Assembly: GCA_021613335.1 (NCBI GenBank)
Contig: JAJTWR010000365.1
Location: 1,144,501 to 1,208,500, forward strand
Reading direction: 5' to 3'
Length of the DNA: 64,000 bases
From: Whitmania pigra
Lineage: Eukaryota > Annelida > Clitellata > Hirudinida > Haemopidae
The position numbers and the translations under genes were made by a program. Below, in pieces: positions 36,876 to 49,529 of the stretch (positions within the stretch are counted from its first letter, which is position 1; each line of letters opens with the position of its first letter). The notes under the pieces were generated by a model. The model was not told where the DNA came from. It did not search any database and worked only from the letters and a program-made list of their open reading frames with translations.

Positions 36876-38400
36876 CAGTTCATCCAGGTTATCAAATTGC
36901 AAAGGTTTCGTGGAAGCGTTACTGAATGTTGTTTTGGATTCATCCTGTAACATCAATACAACCGATATTGATATCATGACCGTCATAACCATCACCATCA
37001 TCATCATCGTCATCGCATCATAACCGTCAACATAAGTCGCAGCTTTACAACGGTGTCATTGATTCAAGCCAAATGTCACTCTCCCATTGAATGTTTGCTG
37101 TGAATCACGGCCCGTCTTTGTCACGATCCTGATGATGATGTTGACATTGATGACAACGATGGCGATGATGGCGATGACGATGAGGCTGATGCTGCTGCTG
37201 GTGATGATTATGATGAACGACCACTAAAACCAAATTGACAACTCGGTGGTCTCTGGAGAAATTCTTCAAAGTAGGTGCAACAGGCTCAAATCTTAGGTAA
37301 GAATATTATAATTAGAATTTTATTAATAGTAACATCTTATTAACCTTATATTAATCTATAGCATTTATTATAGCTATTATTACATTAATAATATTTATTA
37401 TTTTTGTCGTTATCTTGCTCGTCACATCAACAAGTTATTCAGTAACTTTAAAGGTGATTGTATTTTTCAAAGTATTATATACTTTAACGTGCACCGGATT
37501 AATTAGATTTACAAATTTATTTCACATGTTTTATTAATCACGAATGAAGCCACACTCCATGAAATTGTCAATAAAATGATAATCCTTGCAACTTTTTTTA
37601 GGACGTGTAAAAATTCGAAAAGAACGTGTTTTGTGAGTTCAATGATGATTATGAAATTAGCTCACCAAATATCGTCTTTATATTTTTTATATTAATGTGT
37701 GTACTTAATGGGGGTTGTATCTCTGCGTTGCATGGAAATGCTGAATTGTATGTTGTGTCTATATACTGCATGTTGCATGTATTGGATTGATATGCTCTGC
37801 ATAGTAGTGTATGTTGTGTATATGTCCTGTTTATCATATACATGAATTGCATGCTGCATGTTTGCATGTTTATACGGTTCCCAGAAGCCATCTCAAACAT
37901 TTTAATTATTATTTTGTTGATCTCAATTGAAACATTGTTTACAGATATATTCCTGTAATATTGAAATATTACTGTCACAAGCATTATATGCTTTCATAAT
38001 TCCCTAACGTTGGATAGAATCAGATTTGCTTGTCGAGTTGGGAATTGAACAAATTGATGAAACTCCAGTTCGTCGAGTAAGTTGATAAATATGTTATAGA
38101 TCTCGTTGTCGGGGCGGGAATAATCTCTCCAAGTGATATCCGGAAAATTAAAATCCCGTAACACAAAACAGTCCAGAATTTCCGCAAAATTACTTCAGAT
38201 TATTACAATTACAATGATCACTTTTATTGGCATAAAAACGGAAATAGAGTTGGAACCTGTGGGTCTGCAATATATAATAACTCTACAGAGAGAATAGTTT
38301 CTGATTCTGAATAGATGATGAATAAATAGATTCTTAAACTATCAATTCAATGGGTTTATACTTTGATGATATGGGAATTTGCCTAACTGTTTTTTTTATT
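36876..38400. other. No gene recognised
   Basis: Contains a loose GCATGTTG/TGTATGTTG-rich stretch at 37740-37870 and degenerate GAT at 37130-37210. A 111-codon minus frame over the former is low in complexity and shows no domain. Confidence 0.4.
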
Positions 38401-38421
38401 AATGAGTAAAACCATCTCTTC

Positions 38422-39132
<711 letters not shown>

Positions 39133-39234
39133 ACAATATAATAACAGTAATTCGCTTGTGTAAGCTTATGCAAATTCTACTTAATTAAAATTCTGCGGAT
39201 AAAAAACCGATAAATTAATTTCAGTTGAAAAATA

Positions 39235-40670
39235 ATGATGTTAATATTTCAACAAACATTCTCGATGATTTTCAAAAGAAAAATTATGCCGAGACCGAGA
39301 AGTGCGAAAGAGAAAAGTTGCGAATCTAAGATTGCGGTCGAACTCCTCGGTTTCCATTTGTGTGAAAATTGTCTGAAAGTGAACGAGGATTGTCTGCAGG
39401 AATTCGCAGAAGAAAATACAAAAGTTACAAAGGAAGGATTTAACAATTTGTCTCAGAATGTTAAAGAACTTAAAACGATTATCAGGACAACAGATAAGTT
39501 TGCGAGTTCCATAATGGAACAAGGAAAGCAAATAGTAGATCTTCAACAGAACTTTAACGAACTGAATAAAGTTTCTACAATAAAGTTAGATGAAAACAAG
39601 CAAGAAATCAAGTTATGGTCAAGTTTGTTGTTTGAAAACGAGGTTAAAACCTTGGTCGCAGGGTGACCCGTCATAATATCAGGCGACAAAATATCCCCGT
39701 CAAAATGGTTCTGGACAAAATAGCCCATTCAACATATTTAAAAAACATTTTTGTGAGTTGAATACATTAACCGATAACTGATTCCAAATTTAATTCGAAA
39801 TTAGTGGTTTGAATGCATTTGTGACCGTTTTGAGTTTAATTGGTATCAGGGAATTTCATCAAATGGAGGATTTATCGTCTAAAAATATTATTAGGATTCC
39901 GGCTACTTCCTCACTTTACCAAGACTTTTCAAGTTGGTATTTAATGAAATTATCGATTCACAAACAACATGTGCAATCTGCATAAAGAGAATTTACCAGA
40001 CACTCACTAAGTCACGAAGGTTCCTTTGATCGTTTAATTTCTTTTGGTCCTTCCACCAGTTCCCGTTGCAATGTGTACAATGAAGGGTTTGATTTGGAAT
40101 TGGAATTTAATCTATGTTATCTATTGATGTACAACATATTCGAGCCACACAAAGTGAATCACCTTATCATCACATCGTACATGTAACAAATCCACAATGA
40201 ACCAATTTTAACGCTATTTTGACGGGGCTATTTTGTCGCCGGACTACTCTAACGGGGCCGTTTTGTCACCGGGCTATATTGACGGGGCTATTTTGTCACG
40301 GGCTATATTGACGGAAGATGCTGGAAACTAAAAAAAAGAACTTGTGTCCAAGCTTCTGGAAGAAGTAACAGGAAAAAAATTGAAAAAGAAATTCCAGAAT
40401 TGTTCAGAATTGAAGATGCCTCAAAGCCAAGGCATTTGTTGATTAAATTTGAGAACCTGTTCACCAAAAATATGGTTTTGGACAACAGCAATATATTGAA
40501 AGATAGTGAAGTCTTTAGTAAAGTTATTCTAAGCCATGACTTGTCAAAGGAAGACAGGGAGATTTGCAAAAAATTGCTTGAAGACAAATTAAAAGAAGTC
40601 AACCTCAATTGAGGAAGCAAAAAGTGGGTTATGAGGATCAAGGGACACTCTGTTAATTACAGAAGAGTTG
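39235..40670 (+). pseudogene. LINE ORF1-like gene split by a transposon
   Basis: The N-terminal part at 39235-39660 encodes a basic start (RPRSAKEKS), a CENC/C pair and a heptad-like coiled coil (NNLSQNVKELKTIIRTTDKF onward to KLDENKQEIKLW). After the fold-back insertion the frame resumes at about 40326-40612: RIEDASKPRHLLIKFENL, then SHDLSKEDREICKKLLEDKL. In another frame follows WVMRIKGHSVNYRRVVD. Coiled coil, RNA-binding-like RPLLIKF block and FVSxDLSKxxRE block in this order are the pattern of LINE ORF1 proteins common in invertebrates. The insertion, a frameshift and the absence of an adjacent ORF2 make it dead. Confidence 0.65.
39661..40314. mobile_element. Second copy of the fold-back transposon, inserted in the LINE ORF1
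   Basis: It begins GGGTGACCCGTCATAAT and has the same interior landmark (AATTTAATTCGAAATTAGTGG at 39788-39808, also at 34328). It ends in GACGGGGCTATTTTGTC-type units at 40205-40314. The arms are shorter than in the first copy and the right outer end is lost, which explains why no clean target duplication is visible. Confidence 0.8.
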
Positions 40671-40917
40671 TCGACTGAAACCAGCAGAACTAATTATTTA
40701 CTTTGTATAATTTTTCTTCCTGTTATTTTGGTTTTTGATTCATCACGCATGCATAGTTTCAGTTATTTAATGAAGTTAAATTCAACTTACAGCCCCGAGG
40801 AGATCCCAAGTCATAATGGGGGACTTTAAAATTTTTGGAGGTGGTTTTTTGGACTGATTAGTTTTTGAGTGTTAGGATTGTTTTGTTCGGGAAAAATAAA
40901 CTTTGTTAGAAATATTT

Positions 40918-40955
40918 AAAATAATAATAATAATATATAATAATAATAAATAATA

Positions 40956-41022
<67 letters not shown>

Positions 41023-41045
41023 TAATAATAATAATAATATAATAA

Positions 41046-41106
<61 letters not shown>

Positions 41107-41114
41107 CTAATAAT

Positions 41115-41210
<96 letters not shown>

Positions 41211-41212
41211 GA
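40918..41212. repeat. (TAA)n microsatellite
   Basis: About 290 bp of TAA repeats with ATAT and TAATTAA slips, directly 3' of the LINE ORF1 remnant; it may represent that element's tail or target. Confidence 0.9.
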
Positions 41213-42160
41213 AAGTATAATATTTGCAAACAGTATTAAGTTGTAATTTAAATTTTTATTGAAATAAAATATTCTTGACCAAACGATTCTATGGCATGTT
41301 AACTGTGGAGGTTTTGCAGGAAGTACCCATTGCAAATTTCATTGCAAATATTATTGGAAGCACTATTAGAAAAATTATTGTGACAGATGAAACTAGAGTT
41401 ATTATTAAAAATATTACGACGTTAAATTCAAATAAATGCAACTTTAATTTTTGTTGTCAGCTTTAAAATAATTCGGAAAATTAAATAAAATTGTTTATGA
41501 CGCATTTTGGGAATTATTATAGTTCTTACATCTGCAATTACCACAAGTTTATATTGAAGTATTATAATTGCTAACAAACAATAAAATACTTTTTAATTCG
41601 TTGAGTTGAACTAAAAGCGGAGTTTGAATGAAGGATAAATTAATTAATATTTGCAAGAATGACTTAAAGGGATTAACATAATTGTATAAATAATAACTTA
41701 AATTGTATAAAAATATATAATATAAATTGTATAATTCTTAACTTTCTCAATAACCGTCTGCTATGAAGCAGGAACCGAACTAAAGACCTTTCGGTCTCCA
41801 TGCAGAAGGCATTATAAATTCTCTTAAGTAACACGTCATACATTAATCATCACATCAGCTCACATTATCGCTTTACACATCTGTCACATAACAGTTGTGT
41901 GACTGAATAAGACTTCATAACAGGTAAGCATTATTGATATTGTTATTGTTATCGCAAATATTTAACATTCATCTTAATGTCTTTGTTAACTCTAAATCGT
42001 TAATGATAAACCTAAGCAGCAGTAGTTACAATGTTTTCTTAATGTAGCAAATAAAACAATTACAATGATAATAATAATGTTGATGACAGATAAAGTTAAT
42101 TATTAACTACTGTATCAGATTAGCTAAACGTTATTACTAGTTTTCAATGCGATTGCAGTT
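41213..42160. other. No gene recognised
   Basis: A 63-codon frame at 41275-41466 has no known motif. No tRNA-like fold was convincing around 41755-41820. Confidence 0.4.
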
Positions 42161-42164
42161 ATGA

Positions 42165-42540
<376 letters not shown>

Positions 42541-42732
42541 TTTTTATTTTTTACGTTTATTTTCTCAGCCAAACAAATGTCTAAATTCGATCGCAGACGA
42601 TGTAAAAAACCTCAACGAATATTTAAAGTCCCCCTTCTGGGCCTGAGAGAACCCCGCGACATAATGCGCCAAACCACAGCACCATCGACATTATAAAAAT
42701 ACAATCCGTACAATACATAATAAATGTCCTCG

Positions 42733-45700
42733 CTACAATCCAACTCGTTTCCGCCATCGTTTTTGAGTTTTGCGCTTGTGATGCTTCCACATCAGGTAAG
42801 AACCAGAGAGAGCCGTTGTTGTTAAATTCATTAACATGCTTCTGGACAAGCCGAGGCCGCGCCAAGAGGAGTACGATTTTGAAGAGATCACTCCTCTCCA
42901 GTTGCAAACGAATGCAGTCACGAGAACCTTCGGAGAGGGAAACCCACTTGGACGGTTGTTTGTCATCCAAATATGAATGTCTCTGTCGTCATATTTTTGG
43001 ACTTTGTTGACGTGTTCTTCGTCCAATGGGGCTGTATCTGAAACGATGGTGACATCGCAGACTACTGACTGACCCCCCTCCCATGCCACCAGGTCTGGAA
43101 TTCTGAGATTCCCTCCTACATTAATTCGAGGCTCAATTTTGGTGATGTATCCCTTCTTGGTCAGCTTCTTTTCTAATTGGCGGACAAGATTGTTATGCCG
43201 CTCTCTTCTCTCTGCATCCATACCTGGGCAAACCTGGAAGATATGGTCCAGGCACTCGAAGGCACCACATCCGGAATCGCAATAGGTGTTAATCTCTGGA
43301 TGATACCTTGAGATCCTAAGATTTGTCGGGAGGACGGCAGCCCTGACTTTGATACATTGTATGTATTCGCTTGGGGGCATCCGGAATTGACCGTCCACTA
43401 CCCAATCACTAATTCCTATCCCTTGGGTAAACGATTGCAGCCCATATCCATCGACAGAGTCGTACAAACTTGCCGCAGTTTTGTGTTTCAGTTGTTTTTT
43501 AGCTGCGGGTCCTTTTGCTATTCCGAACTTTCTGTATTCGCAGAGAATTGCGCTGTTATCCCTCAACGTATCCAGCAGAAACTCATCCTCATTGGTCTTG
43601 GACTGCCCCACCATTGCCGACATTCGATTAGCTCTTATGATCGGCACCCATTTTCTGAGCTGCAACAATCCGAGTCCCCCATCCTTAACTCCCGTGTGGA
43701 AGAAAGCAACCGGCGTGTCTTTAGGAAGTCGGAGCCATTGTCGCACAGCAGATCTTATCTTGGTGACAGAAGCACTGAGAGATTTCAGCGAAATGCTATT
43801 GAAGGTCATATAATGAACAAGACTTGGTATTAAATGAGACCTGAGGATGTAAAGTTTTTGATTGGGCTTCAATGGAGCCCTGGATATTAGATGCAACTTG
43901 TTTTGAATTTTTTCTCCTATTGAAGCGTATTTTAACCTGGGACCAATGTCAGCCCCGAGGTACTTGTAGGTATCAAGAATATTCATTGCCGTAATTTTAT
44001 GTTGATTGACTTCAAGGTAAGAATCCGGGTTGACAATCCATGGATTGTTTTTATTCTGCACTTCCGCCCTCAGGGATGCGCATTTTTGAGCATTGATACT
44101 CAATCCCACTTTTGCTAAAGACTCCTCAACTTGTTCCAGAAGTCTTTTCATTCCAATATCCGTAGAGGATAAAAGAATCAAGTCATCGGCAAAGGCCATG
44201 TAATTGCACTTGACTGATGAATTAATGTCGCCAGTCACACCGATGGAAGGGTCCACTTCGGCCATCACCATGTCGATTACCGCATTGAAAAGTAGAGGAG
44301 ACATGGGGTCTCCTTGGCGGACGCCTCTGTTCACTGGAATGTCGTGACTCAGTTTTCCTCCAATCTTTAGTTGGACCGAGCAGTTGCGATAAGCCTCTGA
44401 AATGTATCTCAGCATGAACGGCGGAGTTCCGAGTCTGTAGGCTGCTCTAACAATCGATTGATGCGAAACCGAATCAAATGCTTTGCTCACGTCAATGAAG
44501 GTGAGGTTCAGCCTTTGTTTCTGCTCCCTCTTTTTCTTTATGATTGCTTTTACGAGCCATATATTGTCCGCTAGGCCATCGCCGTGCCTAAAAGCCTTCT
44601 GACGACTTGAAAGAGGCCAGTGAGTGAGCATTCTTTTGCTCAGAACACGGTGGAATAACCTGCCAATAATTGGTCCAACAGTGATTGGCCTGAAATCGCC
44701 TGGATTGAGTGTCCCTTGTTTTTTTGGAATACAAGTGACAATTCCCTTTTTTAGCACATCTGGGGGACATCCATTGAACAGCCAGAGTGTCATATGGGTG
44801 GCCATGTCTTCTGGGGCTATCTTGTTCAAGTCAACTTTTTTCATTCCATCCAAACCAGGAGCAGAATCTTTCAAATTTTTTGCAGCCAGAATGATTTCAT
44901 CCGCAGTGACCGGAATATCCATCTCTTCAAAAGCATCGACGGCTCTCTCCAATGGTCTGCAATCGCTTTTTGACTTCTGGATGAAGACTTTCTCCCAATA
45001 TTCAAGCAATGCCTCATCGGCAGGATGCACAGAATCTTTCTCGCTATCTCCATTCAATACAAACTGAGCTCCTAAACTTTGACTTTTTCGTAACATTCTT
45101 TGAACTTTCGCATAATGTTGTCTTTCCAGCTCCATTTTCCTTGCTCTCTCTGATTGATGGTTGACTGTTCTGACAAATTCGCGAGTATTGGATCCAACGC
45201 TGTCCTCCTCTCTCAATTCCAGATTCTGCCTCACATATTCTCGTGTTTCCTTCTTTGTTTTCTTCGGTATTGTTTCCGAAATCCATCTTTCGAATTCCAT
45301 GTTAATGATGGCTCTTTTGACCTCATTTCCCTCATTGGGATCAATTAGCCTTCTGAATTCGTCGTCCGTCATTCGGAGCAGAAACCTCCTTTTTTCAATA
45401 AATTGCAGGAGACCAACTACGTTTTCCACTTCAATATCTGCGCAACTGGATATGGCTTTGAAATCGGCCTTCACGCCTGATGTTATCATATTGGAGAGCA
45501 GTTTGCGGTATTGTGGTTTGTTCCTAATTTTCTTTATGCTATCTACATCGAGAGTAGGGAATTGCTGTTGAAGTGAGACGTTGATCCTGTTTTTATGTAA
45601 TCCTCCAAGATTCAATTCTGCATCCGCCAGTGCTCTCCATGATTCTGTGTCTTGAAGGCTTGGAACAGGAAGCAGATAAATTCTTTCACCAGGATCTGAT

Positions 45701-45822
45701 TCTTGGCAAGAGACAATTGTAGGATGCGACGTCTCAGTGAGCATGGTTGTTGTTGTTGGACAAGTCAGGTATCTCTCCCGTATTACCTTGTATCTGTCGC
45801 CGAGTCTGGCTTTTGATGGCAT
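42733..45822 (-). CDS. Reverse transcriptase and restriction-like endonuclease of the R2-like element
   Basis: A 1029-codon uninterrupted frame. The RT palm contains FIDVSKAFDSVSHQS, RGVRQGDPMSPLLFN and the catalytic FADDLILLSS box, so both active-site aspartates are present. Template-binding sequence precedes it (IPKKQGTLNPGDFRPITVG). After the thumb comes a CCHC knuckle (CDSGCGAFECLDHIFQVC). The endonuclease has the PDLVAWEGG...CDVTIVSD core, fitting the PD-(D/E)xK motif. The enzyme would nick target DNA and prime reverse transcription there, and it appears intact. The first 30 or so codons overlap the upstream frame; the true N-terminus is probably on that frame (45734-46159), joined by a frameshift. 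Confidence 0.9.
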   Translation of the reverse strand: MPSKARLGDRYKVIRERYLTCPTTTTMLTETSHPTIVSCQESDPGERIYLLPVPSLQDTESWRALADAELNLGGLHKNRINVSLQQQFPTLDVDSIKKIRNKPQYRKLLSNMITSGVKADFKAISSCADIEVENVVGLLQFIEKRRFLLRMTDDEFRRLIDPNEGNEVKRAIINMEFERWISETIPKKTKKETREYVRQNLELREEDSVGSNTREFVRTVNHQSERARKMELERQHYAKVQRMLRKSQSLGAQFVLNGDSEKDSVHPADEALLEYWEKVFIQKSKSDCRPLERAVDAFEEMDIPVTADEIILAAKNLKDSAPGLDGMKKVDLNKIAPEDMATHMTLWLFNGCPPDVLKKGIVTCIPKKQGTLNPGDFRPITVGPIIGRLFHRVLSKRMLTHWPLSSRQKAFRHGDGLADNIWLVKAIIKKKREQKQRLNLTFIDVSKAFDSVSHQSIVRAAYRLGTPPFMLRYISEAYRNCSVQLKIGGKLSHDIPVNRGVRQGDPMSPLLFNAVIDMVMAEVDPSIGVTGDINSSVKCNYMAFADDLILLSSTDIGMKRLLEQVEESLAKVGLSINAQKCASLRAEVQNKNNPWIVNPDSYLEVNQHKITAMNILDTYKYLGADIGPRLKYASIGEKIQNKLHLISRAPLKPNQKLYILRSHLIPSLVHYMTFNSISLKSLSASVTKIRSAVRQWLRLPKDTPVAFFHTGVKDGGLGLLQLRKWVPIIRANRMSAMVGQSKTNEDEFLLDTLRDNSAILCEYRKFGIAKGPAAKKQLKHKTAASLYDSVDGYGLQSFTQGIGISDWVVDGQFRMPPSEYIQCIKVRAAVLPTNLRISRYHPEINTYCDSGCGAFECLDHIFQVCPGMDAERRERHNNLVRQLEKKLTKKGYITKIEPRINVGGNLRIPDLVAWEGGQSVVCDVTIVSDTAPLDEEHVNKVQKYDDRDIHIWMTNNRPSGFPSPKVLVTAFVCNWRGVISSKSYSSWRGLGLSRSMLMNLTTTALSGSYLMWKHHKRKTQKRWRKRVGL

Positions 45823-46159
45823 TCAACGTTCTGTGTCTAAATCTTTTATGGAGTTCTTTGTTGATGTTGTGAACTCCATTTCGAATCATTTCGGCCTCCA
45901 TGGCAGCGAGCATGCAATATTCTTCCTCTGTCCATCTTGCTTTAGCAGAGGGGAGACCAGCTCTGGCTTTGTGATATTCAAGTGGATGGATTCTGTTTTC
46001 ATGGATGTGTTTACCTCTTGTTGTGCCGAACTTCTTGTTGCAAAAGTCGCAGCGCACCTGTCTTCTACTACCTGAAGGAGTTTCTTTCTTTCTTTGAACG
46101 CTAGCCATTTGGCTTCGGCCACTACGTACAAACTCCACGGTACTCGAATTAACATCCAT
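45734..46159 (-). CDS. N-terminal DNA-binding part of the R2-like element
   Basis: A 141-codon frame with one C2H2 finger (CDFCNKKFGTTRGKHIHENR, then IH) and a Myb-like domain (ARWTEEEYCMLAAMEAEM ... HKRFRHRTLNAIKSQ). In R2-group proteins these two modules sit at the N-terminus of the single ORF and bind the target DNA. Here they are one frame away from the RT frame and overlap it by 89 bp. Similarity appears to change frame near the codons for AIKSQ, about 45815. This is either a single indel or a recoding site. A start ATG lies at 46159. Confidence 0.85.
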   Translation of the reverse strand: MDVNSSTVEFVRSGRSQMASVQRKKETPSGSRRQVRCDFCNKKFGTTRGKHIHENRIHPLEYHKARAGLPSAKARWTEEEYCMLAAMEAEMIRNGVHNINKELHKRFRHRTLNAIKSQTRRQIQGNTGEIPDLSNNNNHAH

Positions 46160-46440
46160 GAAATAACCACTCTTTAATCACTTGTTCAATGCTGTGGTAT
46201 GCAGTTTCGTAGCTAACCTGCTTCTTCGGAAGAAAAAAACATAATCTTCGGTGCAGGTAGGCAGGTTAGATTTTCCCCTTTTTATTTTCCCTCAAGAAGT
46301 AAGCTGTTCACCGAAAGACAAACTAACGGCAGGGGACACGAGCAAAAAAAAGACAATTCGAAAAAATTGACTTTAACGCGGATTTTAATTGCCTAAACTC
46401 AAGAGCTAAAACAAAACATCCGCCTTATCGCTCGCTGAAC

Positions 46441-47246
<806 letters not shown>

Positions 47247-47383
47247 TAGTAGGCTTAATTATGGAGTCCCATTTGCTCAGTTCTACTGGCCACTTAAGCT
47301 CAAATCATCCTTGTATTCGTCTTCTTGGAATAATAATAATAATAATAAAAAAATGATATTAATAATAATAATAAATGAATAAC

Positions 47384-47699
47384 ATTAATGATGATGATGA
47401 TGACCACGACGACGACGACGATGATGATGAGGATGATCCTTTCCATAAATCTCCAAATATTATGTGAGTTCATCATCAACAACAACAACAATCTCTTCCC
47501 CAAGATTTATCTTGTTTTTTTAATTCATGCAGATAATAATAAGTTGATGATGATCATGATGATACTCTGGCAGAATTATTTTCAAATTACGTTTACCTGT
47601 CCTGGTGCGCGCGGTGTAAATAGGTCGATGAAGAAGAAGGTTACGGCGTTGTAGTTGTTGTTGTTGTTGTTGTTGTTGTTGTTGATGATGATGATGATG

Positions 47700-47793
<94 letters not shown>

Positions 47794-47945
47794 CGATATT
47801 AAAGATGATGGTAATGATTCATTAATTCTTTAATTTATTAATTTATTAATTCATTAATTCATTAATTCATTTATTCATTAATTTATTTATTCATTAAATC
47901 ATTAATTCATTGATTCATTAATTCATTGATTCATTTATTTTTTCG
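47384..47945. repeat. (GAT/GAC)n, (GTT)n-(GAT)n and (TTAATTCA)n tracts
   Basis: GAT/GAC at 47388-47435; GTT at 47650-47682 running into GAT at 47683-47792; then an octamer-like TTCATTAA repeat at about 47817-47942. Confidence 0.85.
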
Positions 47946-47949
47946 ACCA

Positions 47950-49020
47950 CCAACCCATGAATCTCGTCTTCCTAAATAACCTGCAACTGTTAAAATCGCT
48001 CTGTTAACTAGGCTGCATTTTTTTTATTTCCAAAAGAAAACAAAATAATAACTTGAAACACAACATTTAAATATTAGTTATTAATTTTTTTTTTTCATAT
48101 CTGTAATTACGGAAACTAATATGCGAACGATAATTATTATTAATCGCATCGACGAATAGCGCCAGAATAATTGTATAGGAATCAAGATCATCTTAATGAG
48201 CAAAGAAAATCCAAGTGTGCTATAAACCACCTCCATGTCAATCCGCAGCTAAAAATATCAACAGTTCCATGCTAAAATAGTTCCAGACAACGTCATGAAG
48301 TCGAAGTGATCCTCTGAGGAAAACGAATTACCGCAGGAAAAAATCAACAAAAATATTAAAAAATTAAAAAGGATAAAAAGAGATGATTGATTGATTGATT
48401 GGAAAAGAGATCATATGAGGAGAAACCACGGGATTTCGGAACGAAGTATGTTTGCCATGTCAGTGATGATGATGCTGATAATGATGATGATGGCGATGAT
48501 GACGACAATTTCGATAACGATGGCGAAGACGACGACATCCTTTAAATTTGGGATAAATTCATGATGGTCGTCGCGGGATTCGATTTTTGATTTCTTCGAT
48601 AAATATTGGATCGAATAAATGTGGATTAATGATTGATGACTGATCAATTACGGTTGAATAATTGAACTGTCATCACTTCGTCATCCTCAAGGGCATCCCT
48701 AATCATCATCATCATCGTCGTCATCATCATCACCAACGCCAACATCGTCGACGTCATAGAGATTCCGTTGAGAATATTTTGTGAACGACGTTTCAGTGTA
48801 GTGCAATGTTTATGTCCTGTTCATGCAGAACCTATAATGATGTATCATTCTTGTGGTATATTATGCATACTTTTGTTTGTATTCCAACCATACAATTCAG
48901 AATCTCACCGACTTGAATTAGTGGCATGTTGATCATGTGATCATGTTCACCTTTTCCTGGCGTATCGTAAAAACAATTAACACCAGCAACAATAACAACA
49001 TGAAAAGTACTTGAAACAGC
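47950..49020. other. No gene recognised
   Basis: Degenerate GAT at 48462-48535 and ATC at 48700-48750; otherwise nothing supported. Confidence 0.4.
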
Positions 49021-49065
<45 letters not shown>

Positions 49066-49192
49066 GACAATGACAATGACAATGACAATGACAATGACAA
49101 TGACAATGACAATGACAATGACATGACAATGACAATGACAATGACAATGACAATGACAATGACAATGGTAATGATAATGATAATGATAATAA
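49021..49192. repeat. (TAA)-(TGATAA)-(TGACAA)n compound array
   Basis: TAA repeats pass into TGATAA, then into about 20 TGACAA hexamers with one slip near 49121, then back through TGATAA. It is the same hexamer as in the block at 38876-38956. Confidence 0.95.
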
Positions 49193-49447
49193 CATTGGCT
49201 CATAAATAGAAGTCTTTTAACAGAGCAGTTGAAGACACCCATAAAGATATCAAACAGTTTTCTCATTTCCACAAATTAATTACATTTTCTTAGATTTTTA
49301 TTTTATTTTTATTTATTTAATTTATTATGATTTATGCAATACAAAATTTAATTTCCAAGAATTGGTAACTGTTTTATAATTATACTTTGTTTTCCATAAG
49401 TTAGTCATTGTTGCAAGATAGGGGACAGTTTTCAGACATGGAGTTTT

Positions 49448-49525
49448 TGGTACTTGTACTGATTCCAGTACTTGTAGTTGTACTCGTACATTTGATCTCG
49501 AGTACTTGTACTTGTATTTGGTCCT
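49448..49525. repeat. Cluster of GTACTTGTA-like words
   Basis: Six or so copies of GTACTTGTA or its near variants (GTACTTGTACT, AGTACTTGTAG, GTACTCGTAC) occur in 75 bp, some as inverted pairs around TCGAGTACTTGTAC. Similar words mark subterminal parts of some DNA transposons. Confidence 0.5.
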
Positions 49526-49529
49526 ATGT

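Larger units (their letters stand above)
42541..46440 (-). mobile_element. Nearly complete R2-like non-LTR retrotransposon in a (TAA)n target
   Basis: An approximately 3.9-kb minus-strand element lies between two (TTA)n blocks (42165-42540 and 46441-47246). It has a 5' UTR of about 280 bp, two overlapping coding frames and a short 3' UTR. The domain order is C2H2 zinc finger, Myb-like domain, reverse transcriptase, CCHC knuckle and restriction-like endonuclease, as in the R2 group. It is not in 28S rDNA. The 5' boundary is sharp (GTTCAGCGAGCG next to the repeat); the 3' boundary is blurred by an A/T-rich run. Confidence 0.85.

Noticed and set aside
43357..43833. Plus-strand frames at 43357-43833, 44624-45067, 45161-45571 and 45737-46075
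   Set aside because: They are antisense shadows of the intact R2-like coding frame.
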